A stretch of DNA of 64,000 nucleotides from Ancistrus triradiatus. Taxonomy: Eukaryota > Chordata > Actinopteri > Siluriformes > Loricariidae. Under the pieces are notes generated by a model. It saw only the letters and a program-made list of their open reading frames with translations, did not search any database and was not told the origin of the DNA. Position numbers and translations under genes: made by a program. Positions 10,955 to 23,600 of this stretch are shown in pieces (positions within the stretch are counted from its first letter, which is position 1; every line of letters begins with the position of its first letter). The stretch lies in NCBI GenBank assembly GCA_025084515.1, contig JAJAGP010000333.1:1-64000 (forward strand). Reading direction: 5' to 3'.

Positions 10955-11300
10955 CACCTGCACAAGGTTTTCCCCGGAGATATGCAGTGCAGCTCCTGCA
11001 ATCCTAATCCAGGGTCACAGGGAGCTGGGGTCTAACTGGCAGCACAGAGCGCAAGGCAGGAACCAACTCAAGACAACCCATCACAAGGCACACACACTCA
11101 CACTGGGACACTTTAGAGACACCAGTTGACCTAACACATATATTTGGAATTTTGGAGGCAACAAGTGTAACCGGAAATAACTCACAGAAATTGGAAGAAC
11201 ATGCAAACTCTGCACAGGCACAGTCCAGCCCAGGAATTGTGATCTCTGGAGCTGTAAGGAGACAGTGCTAACCGCTTGAGCCCTCATGCTGCCCTGCATG
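10955..11300 (-). mobile_element. tRNA-derived SINE, family T, copy 1 (old)
   Basis: On the minus strand the head corresponds to GGCTCA..CGGTTAGCACTGTC, a tRNA box A-like start. The body includes the conserved CACTTTAGAGACACCAGTTGACC segment on +. It is diverged. Confidence 0.55.
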
Positions 11301-11315
11301 TAATTTAATTGTACA

Positions 11316-11340
11316 TAGATAGATAGATAGATAGATAGAA
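11316..11340. repeat. (GATA)n microsatellite
   Basis: About five GATA units follow the SINE end. Confidence 0.9.
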
Positions 11341-12997
11341 AGAACTGGTGTCACAGTCATAATCAAACATTATGTACAAATACTACTTCTAGCACTTGAC
11401 TTGCACAGTGCAAAACACATGACAAGGTGCAGATAACATTAGAGAAACATTCACATTAACCATTCATATGTGTGTGTTTGGTGCAGAGCTTCAGAACAAA
11501 AATGTTATGCTGGTTTGTATTGAATGTATTCACACTTTGGTAAGTACCATTATGAAGTCAAAAAGTGGCTGTCAGAAACTATTTCCAAAAGTGCTTCCTA
11601 TTGCTGGTCTTGTGGCATCCTCAGCTGCCTCAGCTATGTCTCTGGTGGCTTCAGTACTGGCAAATTGTCATCATGTGGCGCTATTCTCATGGCTGAAGGT
11701 AGATTGGGTTATTCAGTAGAGTTCTTCTTTTAAATAGAGACAACAGCATCTGTAAATGTGGGCAGTTTTTATAGCTTGTCTGTCAGCATCTAACCTGACT
11801 AAGCATGCCCAGGCTTGGCTACGAAAACAGTCGCAAAGCATCTACAATTAGTGCATGCTCAGTCATGCTTGGTCTGCCCAAACAGCTTGCTTTGTGTGCA
11901 ATATAGTAGTAGACTTAAAATAGGATGGGATGGGCAGTCACAAAAATCGGTTATTCCTACAAAACAGCATGCGATGTGAAGATTTTGGTTACCAGCAGCG
12001 CAAAATCCAGAAAATACACCCCTCGTTGTTCATGAAGTGAAATCTTTGTTGACCAGTGAAATTTAGCAATCCTGAACAAGGCTTGTAGCTCCAACATTGT
12101 TGCACCAGCATGTCTATACATGTTAAGATCTTGTATAATGACAATAACATTCCCACAAAGCTTGGCTGTTTTAGGATCTCACGGACTGGCATTTGGAAAA
12201 AAATATTTAACTTTTAAAAAATAATTAAAAAAAAATCTAAATACACTTAATTTCAAAATTTCACTTAATAAATCAAGGAGTCACCAAGTCATGAATGTTG
12301 TAAATGATTAAAGCATCCAACTTGTGATTTATTTTATGAAACCAAATTGAATTAAAAATCTTACAAATGTGATTGTCATACGAATTTCCTAGTCAAGTAT
12401 AGATTCATATTTCAAAAGTTTATTTACTGTGAGAAACAGAGAGGCAGTGATTTTGGTCCTGTCAATTATTTTTTTTATTTTAACATATTTGGCCGGTTGC
12501 AGCCACTTCTGTCTTTCTGCATTATCTGGGTGTGTGAAGAATATATAGCTTTCCCACACTTGGCATAGTACATTTGCACCATACATCTCTGAAACAGTCT
12601 TAGAGTTGCGTTAGTGTGTTCATACAATCACCTGTGTAGTGACAACATTCACACAAAACTCAGTGACGACATTGCTTTAAAAATCAGTTTCTAGTTTAGT
12701 GCTTTAATCAAATGGTATATGTTAATTTCTGTCTTGATTCACAGGGATATTGCAGAATAACATCAGCGTGTCTGTAATTGCTGGAATAATGTATGGATTA
12801 AAATTTACAAAAATGAATAAACAATACTATATAATCCACTTTTCCTGTCCAGTAAAAAGCCTTTCTTCTGAGAATCAGAGTTTCATAAACTTTATTTCTA
12901 ACATTATACAATGGATAGTGAGGGAAGACTTCAGAGCTTGTACAGACAACCCATGTAGATGTGGGGAGAACATACCAAACCCACACAAACCCTGTAT

Positions 12998-13341
12998 GTT
13001 TACTGTAGTGTTGCACTGTCCTGAAAGTTTTGTTGCAGTGATGCATTTTATCGGATATTTTATTTGCTGTGTTGGATTGCCTTGTGCACTTATTGTATTG
13101 TTTTGCACTGTCTTGAGCATTTATTATACTGTGTTGCACTATCCTGAGTGTTGCTTGTACTGTTTCACTGTCATGTGATTTATTGCAGTGTTGCACTTTC
13201 TTGAGTGTTTATTGTATTGTATCTGCTGTCCTTTGTGTTTGTTGCAGTGTTGTATTCTCCTGAAAATCTTATGTGTTGTGTTGCATTGTCCTGCATGTGT
13301 ATGATACTATTTTACACTGTGCTGTGTGTTTACTGTAGTGT
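12998..13341 (+). repeat. Degenerate tandem array, unit about 40 bases
   Basis: Repeated variants of TGTTGCACTGTCCTGAGTGT alternate with TTTATTGTACT-like words. Units differ in length and sequence. The array continues after a MITE at 13342-13599. It produces long but meaningless open frames on both strands. Confidence 0.7.
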
Positions 13342-13599
13342 CCCAGGAAAAAAATGTACTGTGAATGTTCACAGTAAAACTGTGAACTGCTTGACAGTTT
13401 GACCATGAAGTTCACAGTTCTACTATGAATTTTGGATGGTAATTTGGCCACTTCATGGTTCTACTGTGAAATTTCATAGTACAACTGTAAACTTGGTGGA
13501 CTATGAACTGACCATGAATTAGTTGTACTATGAATTTTGGTGGTAATTTGGCCACTTCATGGTTCTACTGTCAAATTTCACATTACATTTTTTCCTGGG
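13342..13599. mobile_element. Unclassified MITE, family M, copy 1
   Basis: The ends CCCAGGAAAAAAATGTA and TACATTTTTTCCTGGG are inverted repeats. The body is made of ACTGTGAA / TTCACAGT words and two copies of a block containing GGTAATTTGGCCACTTCATG. The element interrupts the tandem array, and the flanking bases show a GT duplication. Confidence 0.75.
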
Positions 13600-13690
13600 G
13601 TTGCACGATCCTGTGTGTCTATAGTGCTGTGATGCTCTTTAAGTATTTATCATACTGTATTGCACATTTCTGTGTGTGTTGCAAACTCTG
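13600..13690 (+). repeat. Degenerate tandem array, continuation
   Basis: The ~40-base units (TTGCACGATCCTGTGTGTC, ATTGCACATTTCTGTGTG) resume immediately after the MITE. Related words recur weakly around 14780-14935. Confidence 0.6.
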
Positions 13691-13904
13691 CACAGCACCG
13701 GTATTCTCATTAGACCCAGGACTTACCTGGAATGGCTCTGCATTGGGGTATGAAGCAGAAAATGTGTGGGCATTAGAAAATCCTTAGAGGCATTAGCATT
13801 CTTGATAGGTCAATCTATTGTTAAATTAATATTATGGCGAGGATCATCTACAGGTGGTGGCTCAACAGGTGGTTTGCTAACCGGTTGCTCTGAATGCTCA
13901 GGGA

Positions 13905-14062
13905 CGGTGGTGGCCTAGAGGTTAAGGTACTGGACTATGGCTCAGAAGGTCCAGGGTTCAAATCCTACCTCTGCCAAGCCGCCACTGTTGAGTCCTTAAC
14001 TCACATTGTAAAAACTGTATCAAATGGAAGTCGCTCTGGTTACGGGCTAATAATGTCCAGTC
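13905..14062 (+). mobile_element. SINE family S, copy 2 (tail lost)
   Basis: The head GGTGGCCTAGAGGTTAAGG, box B GGTTCAAATCC and a shortened body are visible. The tail breaks off after AGTCGCTCTGG. Confidence 0.75.
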
Positions 14063-14899
14063 CAGAGGTTCAGCAGGACCTGGCTCCACAAGCCAATAAG
14101 GGCATGTCCGACGGGCTAGTGGACCAGCTGTGAGGGTAACGTTGAGCTTATTACCCACTGTTACGATGCTTGCACAGAGACACTTCAGTCCAGACTTTGT
14201 GAATGTTAATGAGTGTGAGATGGGTGATTCACTACTGGATTTTTATAATTTAGTGTAGCCTCCCCCTCCGTAAGTCTAAGCCTAGCTTAATGCTACAATC
14301 AACTCTGTTGATGGCTTTTTGCTGATTGCTAAATAAAGGCTTTTGATTAAAAAAGAAAGTGTGATAGAAAATGAACGTCGCAGATAGCTGCCAAGCCCCA
14401 TGAAGCCTGAGGGCCACTATGGATACTTGACCCTTGGAGAGGAAGCTGGGTGAGTCTTTCTAAACAGTGCAAGGTGGGCAATAGCTTCCAGCATGCTTTG
14501 GAGGTGTCTGCAATGGTCTCAATCCAGTTATTTGCCATAGTTTGTATTCTGTGACTAGCTTTCGTTATATATTTTGTGATTCTTCTGAACATTACAATAT
14601 GTTTTAATAATCTATATAATCGCACATCCGTACACCAGTGCAATTATAATGTTTTAATAATGAGTTTGTGCTTTAAAATTTTGTTTTTCATTTAATTACT
14701 ACATGTACTTCGTCCAAAAATGTTACACAGGCGAATAGAGGGTTGTCGTCCAGCAGCACCCTACCTTCCAGCATCTATGTACACTTTCATGTGTATTTGT
14801 TGTACCGTGTTTGACCGTCCTTGCGTATTCTTTTATTACACTGCTGTGTGTATTAATTGTGTGTGGGGTGGTAATGATATTTGTGTTGTTTGCACTTCA

Positions 14900-15960
14900 T
14901 GCCGACCCGACCGTGGTACTGTACTGTGTGTAACAATTCACTGTATAAATTCCTCCAAAGCTGCGTTGAAGCATGCGCAGAACGGTCCCGTTTCGTTATC
15001 ATCCGGGCTCTTTGAAGAGAGTCTCGGTGAGGAGGCGGGAAATGGCGTCCCAAGAAGCAGTGCAAGCGCTATGTGTCGCTCCATGACTCATACTGGATAG
15101 ACGCGTGAAGGACAGAGACTTTTCGAGCGGTGAAGTCTCTACCATTGTGGCTCCATCCACGGCCACTCCGGAATTGCACTGGTGCGACACTTGGCATGTA
15201 AGTTGCGTTAGGTTGTTGTATGGCAGGGTGCAGAAAAGCGAGCGAAGCGGCGCGGCTGCAGTGCTTCTTCAAATCTCGCGTCTTCACGCCTCGGTCGTTC
15301 AGCGGTGCGGCTCAGGGGCGCTCGTTACTCATAATATAGGGCAGAATTGAGCGCGAAATAATCGGGTAGCGCGCGCGCGAACGCGTGCGTATGTGTCTGT
15401 GGTTGCGAACACGATGAAGCCTGCGCGCCGTTGAACGACGCAGCAATGTCGCCACACAGCTGGAATTTGAACGAGCATCTAAGCGCTAGCGTCTTAGCAT
15501 TAGCGGAGCCGCGTAGAGCCATTTCAAACACGCACCGCAGCGCGCTGTCAGCTCCCGCACTCGCACCTGAAACAAAGCCCACACCTTTAAATCACTCAGC
15601 GTTCCGTTTGGCCTTAATGCCGCCTTCTGCAAGCACGCCATGAGCTGATATTTATTTTTTTAAAAAGCCCAAATGTAGCTAATGGCTAATTACATTGCGG
15701 GCTAACGTTAATTTCCGAGTCATATTGTTCATCATGTCGTGTCACTAGCTGAAATCCGGCGCCCTTTTTAGCGTACTACGATTCACCGTCTTCTTCGAGA
15801 CCTACAGTTTGTAGTACACTATTAAATCATTAGCAAATAATAGTAATTAGCTTTAGCAGCTAGAGGCTAACCAAGGAGACCCCGCCCACCTTGTCCGCGC
15901 TTCAAGTTTTAATCGGCGGCAGTTTCTGACTGCTCTCATTCCGCTATACTTACCCAAGGA
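14900..15960. promoter_or_regulatory. CpG-rich block, likely ctdspl2 promoter and untranslated first exon
   Basis: CpG dinucleotides are dense here, for example TAGCGCGCGCGCGAACGC near 15367, while the flanking DNA is CpG-poor. It lies 4.5 kb upstream of the first ctdspl2 coding exon, whose acceptor implies an upstream untranslated exon. No protein was recognised in its short open frames. The transcription start cannot be placed from sequence alone. Confidence 0.6.
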
Positions 15961-16137
15961 AATCCCTCTCACTTCCCCCCGCTCGACTAGATCTAACCAC
16001 AAAATTTATACTTTCTACTATTTTTGAAATGAATTAAAACTTAAAAAAAAAAAAGTTTGCGGTATATACACCATTGGCCAAAACACTTTGTTACTGATTA
16101 GTATACACTAACACGTAAATTAAAAAAATGCTTCTTG

Positions 16138-16319
16138 GACTGTGGTAGCCTAGTGGTTAAGGTACTGGACTATGGACCAAAAGGTCTAGTGTTCAAATCC
16201 CACCTCTGCCAGGCTGCCACTGTTGGGTCCTTGAGCAAGGCCCCTAACCCACAATTGCTTTGATTGTAAGACCGCACCAATTGTAAGTCGCTCTGGATAA
16301 GGGCGTCTGCTAAATACTT
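16138..16319 (+). mobile_element. SINE family S, copy 3
   Basis: It has head TGTGGTAGCCTAGTGGTTAA, a box B-like TGTTCAAATCC, the full body and tail GCTCTGGATAAGGGCGTC. It lies in the ctdspl2 5' intron. Confidence 0.85.
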
Positions 16320-16518
16320 TAGACTAGCTCTTCTAATTAAGAACTACATGCAATGATTCATATATAAAGAATGTGTTGTGATAAATTGCCTCATTGGGAC
16401 CAAGTCCTTGTAAAGTAGTTACATTTTTAATACGATCAAATTAAATAACTTTCTTAGTTTACATTCCCTATTAATGCTTCTCAGTTTTGCAGAATTTTAA
16501 ATGCTTGTACGCTATATA

Positions 16519-17728
16519 CACTGATCAGCCATAACATAGAAAACACTGACAGGTGGCGGGAATAACGTTGAGAGAGACACCTTTGATTACCAGCGTTCAT
16601 GTGAATTAGACACACACCACCTATCTAAACGTGACTGCTTAAAGTACACCCCATTTTTGTCAAAAGCTGTTTCTAAATGACAGATGACTGTTTCGGCAGG
16701 GGAATGCACCCTGCCACAGTGCAGAAGTTTTTCAGTAGCATGACATCAGATCTCAGTTTGATTGTGCGTCTGTGGGATGTGCCCGACAATCAAGCCTAAT
16801 CCATGGAGGCCCTACTTACAGGGCGTAATGGATCTGCTACTAACACCTTGGTGCTAGATAACACACAATACCTTCAGAGCTCGTCAAGTCCATTCCTCAA
16901 TGGGTCAGAGTCTTTGTGACAAGGGAGGCCTTCGCAGTATTAATTGGTTTAATGTGGTTCACATTAAAACCACCACCTTGTTTCTACACTAATTTCTCAG
17001 TTTTTGAGCTCCATTTTGTAGAATACCTGCAGACTCTAGTCCACCTGTTGCTATGCGTATTTTGTTATCACCCTTTCAGTCTGGTTTCAGTAGTCAGTAC
17101 CCCCACAGAACAGGTTTCTGTTTCTGTGGCCGATCATTCAGTACTGCATTGACGCCGATGTGTCAGAGGTGTGTTATTATGTTTTGGGCTGGTACGATTG
17201 GATCAGACAAAGCAGTGCTGCTGAAGTGTACGACACTGTGTTCTCTCAATGTGCATTCGATTAGACACACCCACCATAGGCCTCCACCTTGTAGATGTGA
17301 AGTCAGAGACAGCAGCTCATCTGTTGTTGCACAGTTTGTTAGTCATTCTTCATCAGTGCTCACAGGATGCTGCCTTCAGGACGCTGTTGGTTGGATATTT
17401 TTGTTCGACGAGCTGTTGTCAGTCCGGCAGTGACACTGAGGTGTCTCAGGGTACTGAGAAGCATGTAGAAATGAAGGGAAGTGCAAGGTGCTTAACTGAT
17501 GTGCTGCATTGCAAAGATGCAGTTTTTCGTTCTTGTTGTCTCCGTTTATAATACCTGCTCTGTCGGGGTCCTGTTCATTGACGAACAATGTGAAAGTGGG
17601 CTAATGAAGCATGCAGAGCAACAGATGAACGGCGTGCGGTCTGTAATTGTAGAACTACGTAGTGCGAGTAAGTGGAGCTTATCGAATTTAGAAACTAGAT
17701 GGTTTTAGCGTTATGGCTGATCTGTGTG
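16519..17728. mobile_element. Mariner-type non-autonomous element with palindromic interior
   Basis: The left end CACTGATCAGCCATAACAT and the right end, reverse-complemented, CACACAGATCAGCCATAAC are inverted repeats. Inside, the halves 16965-17230 and 17500-17710 are themselves diverged inverted copies, with words such as CTACCTGTTGCT against AACAGATGAACG. This gives a snap-back element. No intact transposase was seen. Confidence 0.65.
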
Positions 17729-18369
17729 TTGTACCATTATCCTATAGGGTAAAGAATTCTAAACACACACACAAAAATTGGATTTTTCCTTATGCATTTC
17801 TGTGTGATGGCATGGCAGAAAGAAATCCCCACCAAAAACCCCCTCACAATATAGTAGAGTAGCACAGTCCATTGCGTGACAAGTAATAGCAGATTGCACG
17901 TACGTGTTTGTTATAAAAGTACCTAATAAAATGGATATTTGCACTGTTAGATTAAATAGTTTGTGAATTATCAATAAGTAACAAATGCCTTCTGTTCAAC
18001 CTTATGTTGTTTACTTATGATTTTGTAGTGTAGTGATTAATAAAAAAAATAATTAAGAAGCAAAAGCAATTACCAGAACGATATCTCTAAGTGCAAATAT
18101 TCATTTTATTATATTCTTTTACAAGAAATGGCATGTGCAATCTGCTATCACGTCTCATGTGATAGTGTTATGGTTACCAATTTTCTGTTCACATTTTTTC
18201 AGAACAAAAAAAAACCAAACAGATTAATTGCAGTTAACTTGGGGTTGGGGAAATGTATGATTCGTGGACTAAGATGTTTCACAGCTCTAGTCTATGTATA
18301 CATGTATGCCTATATATGATTAAAACATACAAAACTTTTATTTTACTTAGTTTATTCTCAATGCACATG

Positions 18370-18716
18370 CACAGATCAGCCATAATATTGAAACCACTTG
18401 CCTAATATTGCTGAGTTTGAAGTCCCTCTCAAGTCACAAGTTGTCGTATGGTATCTAGCTCCAAGATATTAGCAGCAGATACTTCCAAGTCCTGTAAGTG
18501 GGGACCTTGATGGATCTGACTTTTGTGCAGCACATCCCAGAGATGGTTGATCTGATTGAGATCTGGGGACTTTGGTGGTCAGTCAACACCATGTTCCTCA
18601 AACCATTTCTGAACATTTTTTGAAGTGTGGTATTATCCCACTGAAAGAGGCCACTGCCATTAGGGAACACTTTAACATGAATGACTGTTTTTTGGAACAA
18701 TGCTAAGGAGGTGGTA
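18370..18716 (-). mobile_element. Related mariner-type fragment
   Basis: It starts CACAGATCAGCCATAATATT, matching the end of the element at 16519. The body resembles the reverse strand of fish mariner transposase genes but is truncated and decayed. Confidence 0.5.
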
Positions 18717-18719
18717 AAT

Positions 18720-20461
18720 GTTAAAAGCCCTGTTTGTATTGGATTCTGATTAGGATCATTGTTTAAATTTTACTCGTCGTCTCAGCAGTAAAACTCTTGA
18801 GATACTCAGGTGGTAGGACTCCTGGAGGACAAGCAACTTTCTATTGGGTTGTATCCTCTACCAGCCCAGATGTTTTCTTCACATGTAACTGGATAAAATA
18901 ACTTGTCATTATTTAAAGACAATTACTTGTAGATGCCATTAAAATGTTTCATTTGATTATCTGGTGTTATTATATATTAGAGCTATTTGTATTTTTTTCC
19001 CTCATCTTTCTCAGCTGTCACAGTGATGTGAGAATATTAAAGTGACTTTTTTAGAGCTCCATTTCTTGATTTGGGAACGTCTGTCTTTCTTTCACATGCA
19101 AGTAGATATGTTTATATTAGCAGTACAAAATATATGTTTTTCTGTGAGCTGTCATCTGTATGCTTATATGGAGGACTGAAATGATCAGAGCACTGCTGAG
19201 TTTGTTGAAAAATGGTAGGTTATTCTGCCTGGAATTTTTTCAGTGGCGGAAGGAGAAAAACACAGCAGATGGAAATAAAATAGCTCCAGAGTAGCTCCTG
19301 TAAAAGAGGAAATTACTCCAGGACCTCATGTAATTTTAATCCAGTCCAGATAGGGCTTAACATCCATATGAATGTCAGGACCCAATGTCTCCCAGTAGAT
19401 GTTGGAGCCTCGATCAATATAAAGCAGGTTTATGTTAATGAGCTTGTTTCCACAATTTTCTAATTTAAGTTTCCATGCAAATACGCATGCCGGATGGCAC
19501 AATCACTATTGTACGTTTGCACTTTGGGGAAATAGTGGAGTGCAGCCTAGTCTAGGAAGTAGGCTTGTGAAAGTGTGTGTTCGGGACTCTTAGAGTAAAT
19601 GTGTGTTTGCATAGAATAATCAGATAACTTAAAAAAAAAGAAACTCTTTTTGGCAATATGCTAATGGGATCATTGTGGGTACAGGCACTTTAGTAATTTA
19701 GTTATGGGAAACCTCAGTCTACACAAGTCAGTCCATAAACACATTTCTTGTGTGGTTGTCTGTGGTGAAGCTGTTTATTTTCCAGTAATTAAATGGTTTT
19801 TTAAATTTTTTTTTTTTTTTGTGGTCAGGCCATTTATAATTATACTCCATTTTGACTAAGTGACGCTAATTATTTTTTATGTTCAACCACTTTGCATAAA
19901 ATTTCTTCTTTTTAAAATATGTATTCACTACAAAATACGGTTTAACATTATTTAATCCGTAATCCTTCAGTTGTGTGTTTGTGTAGAGAAACACAATCCT
20001 GCAGTTTTAGTACTCTGGAAAATGTTTGTTGCTTTTTATTTACTCGCATGGTTCAACACCCAAGTTTACGTTTCTTATTATATATTCGAATAGATTACAC
20101 TGTGCGTCTTTTGGAAGCACTGTCTTAAGGTTATGTCCCAAATTGCACACTGCTGCGCTAAGTAGTACGACAACATACTAAGGTTACTTTTATCTGACAC
20201 CCTATTTGGTGTGCGTTGTAAGATTCTGAATGCATTTCCACACAAGCACAGTTGTTGAATTTGAAAAGCAGTCTGGTAAAGAAGTTAAATCTTTTGAGTA
20301 GTCCTCTTTCCCTAGATCCTATAACAGCTGTACTCTTACTGCTGATACTGGAGTATGTACTCTACATGACCAGATGGACAGCTGCTGAAATTTTAATGAA
20401 ATTAATGTTATGCTTGTGAACACGCGTGATTTAAAGTGATTTGTTTTACCTCTCTTTCCAG
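18720..20461. other. Rest of ctdspl2 5' intron
   Basis: Apart from a short poly(T) near 19810, no repeat family, RNA gene or exon was recognised in this AT-rich stretch. Confidence 0.5.
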
Positions 20462-20670
20462 TCTTACATGTGACTTTTGGGACAATGAGGCTGAGAGTGC
20501 GTAAAGCATCTCAGCAGCTGAGCGCCACCTCATCTGCCCGGACCACCAAGACCAAGAGGAAGCACTCTGAAGTGGAGCCGATGAGGTCATCAGGAGGTGG
20601 CAAGATGCAGAAAAGTGACACTGGCATCTTCTCCACCATTAAGAGATTCATTAGAGGCAGTGCTGTCAAG
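20462..20670 (+). CDS. ctdspl2: ctdspl2 coding exon 1 (with 23 bases of 5' UTR)
   Basis: The acceptor is CCTCTCTTTCCAG, ATG is at 20485 and the donor is CAAG|GTCTGC. It encodes 62 residues starting [11 protein letters not shown], the conserved N-terminus, and ends in FIRGSAVK. Phase 0. Confidence 0.93.
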
Positions 20671-23600
20671 GTCTGCACCTGTTAGAACTGTTTTCATCAC
20701 TACCTTAAGGCCAAAGGACCATGAATATTATTACCAAAAAAGCAGTAGTTGTGTTTTTTTGTGTGTTTTGAAAGTTACTGTTTTTAATTTTACTTTTATA
20801 ATCGTTCTGGGTAAATAGTGACCTAGTAAAGCCATTAAATTTTTTTTATCTCCTCACCATGATTACAAGGTCGAGCAGTGTACCCCGGCGAAGAGGAGTC
20901 GCGTCGACTGTAACTCGGACAGTAACTTGATCACTTCTACTCCACCCACTGGGAACCTTTCCAACAGAGCTAACCCTAGAACACGCCGGAAAGGGCCTGC
21001 CAATGGAGGTGAGTACTGGATTACATCACGTTTTTGCTGATGAGGAAATGGATTTTGCTACAAAACCACTTTGTCTCATTGCAATATCGTTTGGTTTATC
21101 AATTGGAAGTACATTGAATGTACCACATGTCGTAAAATGTACTTTTATTAGGTCCTCTAAAACAAGAAGCTTTCTTCTCTTTAGACACAATGGCATGTCC
21201 GAGCAAATTGGTGAAGCCCAATGGGAAGTTGGAGGTGCAGACTGAAGTACCTACCAGTCCACCTCGTACCACCCTGCTAGGAACCATCTTCTCTCCTGTT
21301 TTCAACTTCTTCTCCCCAGCCAACAAAAATGGTAAAGACAAAGTTCTGATTGGTTCTTGGCACCCATTTAAACTTGACGTTTCCTATTTTGTTGTTTTTT
21401 TTGCACTTAGAAAACCACATAAATCAGTACAGGAAATAATCTGCTGATATAATTTCTGTTGTTTTTTTCCAGTGTGTTGAGCTTGGAACCGCATTTATTT
21501 ACAATTCTTTTTGAGTACCAAAACCAATCAGGCCTACTTCAGAAAGCCATCCTAGGAGTCCAAGAAAGCGTAATCGGTCTTGCTGTCTTGGTGGGAATGA
21601 TGGCTTTTTTGTCTTCAGTCGTTTAAGGCTGTAAATTTTGTGAATTTTGTGTGTTTCTTAAACAGTAGTTTTGGTGGCTGTGTTTCTGTTCATTATCCTA
21701 TAGATGTAGCTTAAGTGATGTTATTTGCTAATTTGCAATTGTTTACATTTACAGCATTTAGCAGACCCCCTTATCCAGAGCGACTTACAATTGGTACAGT
21801 CTTACAATCCACAATCTTGTGGGTTAAGGGCCTTGCTCAAGGACCCAACAGTGGCAGCTTGGCAGAGGTCAGATTTGAACCCTGGATCTTTTGGTCCATA
21901 GTCCAGTACCTTACCCACTAGGCTACCACAGTCTCAAAGCCTTTAACACTCCCAGTGGGGGAATCGAACCCCAGTCTTCCACATAACAAGCTGAGATACT
22001 GTCCACTATAAACAACTATAAACAATGACAACACTGGCAACATTTCATCAAGTATCTTACTAGAGATCTTGAACCGTTGATTGTGGGCAGTAAAATATAT
22101 TGAAAGGATATATATAAAAGGATATATATATAAAAGGATATAAATATATATCCTTAGTTTGTTTGTGAATGATGTATTTGTAGCACCTTCAGTATGCCAA
22201 GAAGGTGTGAAACTGCTGTGGCCAGCCCCTTCAGTGAAAATTCAAAAATCTGCATAGACTATTAGACTAAATTAAATGGGATATGTTTGGTTGATGCTGG
22301 TTTCTTGCATTCTTTATATCCGCTCGTGATATACATTGGGGGGAAAAAGTATTTAGTCAGCCAATGATTGTGCAAGTTCTCCTACTTAGAAAGATGAGAG
22401 AGGTCTGTAATTTTCATCATAGGTACACTTCAACTATGAAGGACAAAATGAGAAAAAATAATCCAGGAAATCACATTGTAGGATTTTTAAAGAAATGTAA
22501 TTGTAAATTATGGTGGAAAATAAGTATTTGGTCAATAACACAAGTTAAAATCAATACTTTGTAACATAACCTTTGTTGCCAATGACGGAGGTCAAACGTT
22601 TCCTGTAGGTCTTCACCAGGTTTGCACACACTGTAGCTGGTATTTTGGCCCATTCCTCCATGCAGATCTCCTCTAGAGCAGTGATGTTTTGGGGCAACAC
22701 GGACTTTCAACTCCCTCCACCAATTTTCTATGGGGTTGAGGTCTGGAGACTGGCTAGGTCACTCCAGAACCTTGAAATGCTTTTTACGGAGCCACTCCTT
22801 TGTTCCCCGAGTGGTGTGTTTGGGATCATTGTCATGCTGGAAAGACCCAGCCACGTTCCATCTTCAATGCTCTCACTGATGGAAGGAGGTTTTGGCTTAA
22901 AATCTCATGATACATGGCCCAGTTCATTCTTCCCTTAACACGGATCAGTCGTCCTGTCCCCTCTGCAGAAAAACAGCCCCAAAGCATGATGTTTCCACCC
23001 CCATGCTTCACAGTAGGTATGGTGCAACTCAGCATTCTTCTTTTTCCAAACACGACGAGTTGAGTTTTTTCCAAAAACTTTAATTTTGGTTTCATCTGAC
23101 CACATGATATTCTGCCAATCCTCCTCTGGATCATCCATATGATCTCTGGCAAACTTCAGACGGGCCTGGACATGTACTGGCTTAAGCAGGGGGACACGCC
23201 TGGCACTACAGGAGTCCCTCTCGGTGTAGTGTGTTACTGATGGTAGCCTTTGTTACTTTGGTCCCAGCTCTCTGCAGGTCATTCATCAGGTCCCTCCGTG
23301 TAGTTCTGGGATTTTTGCTCACTGTTCTCATGATCATTTTGATGAGATCCTACGTGGGGCTCGAGATCGAGGGAGATTTTGTTACAATTGCTCCCACACA
23401 GTTGATTTATTCACACCAACCTGCTTGCCTATTGTAGATTCACACTTCCCAGCTTGGTGCAGGTCCACAATTTTCTTCTTGGTCTTGGCCATGGTTGAGT
23501 TTGGAGTCTGACTGTTTGAGGCTGTGGACAGGTGTCTTTTATACAGATAACAAGGTCAAACAGGTGCCATTAATAAGTGGAGGACAGAAGAGCCTCTTAA

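Noticed and set aside
12750..13196. Overlapping 142- and 132-codon open frames on opposite strands
   Set aside because: They arise from the degenerate tandem array and adjacent low-complexity DNA. Cys/Tyr-rich translation, no family and no splice context.
14720..15643. Several open frames in the CpG-rich block
   Set aside because: CpG-rich DNA has few stops. No recognised protein in any of them, and the block is better explained as a promoter.
17053..17551. Open frames of 126 and 100 codons
   Set aside because: They lie inside the mariner-type element 16519-17728, which is known for palindromic non-coding interiors.
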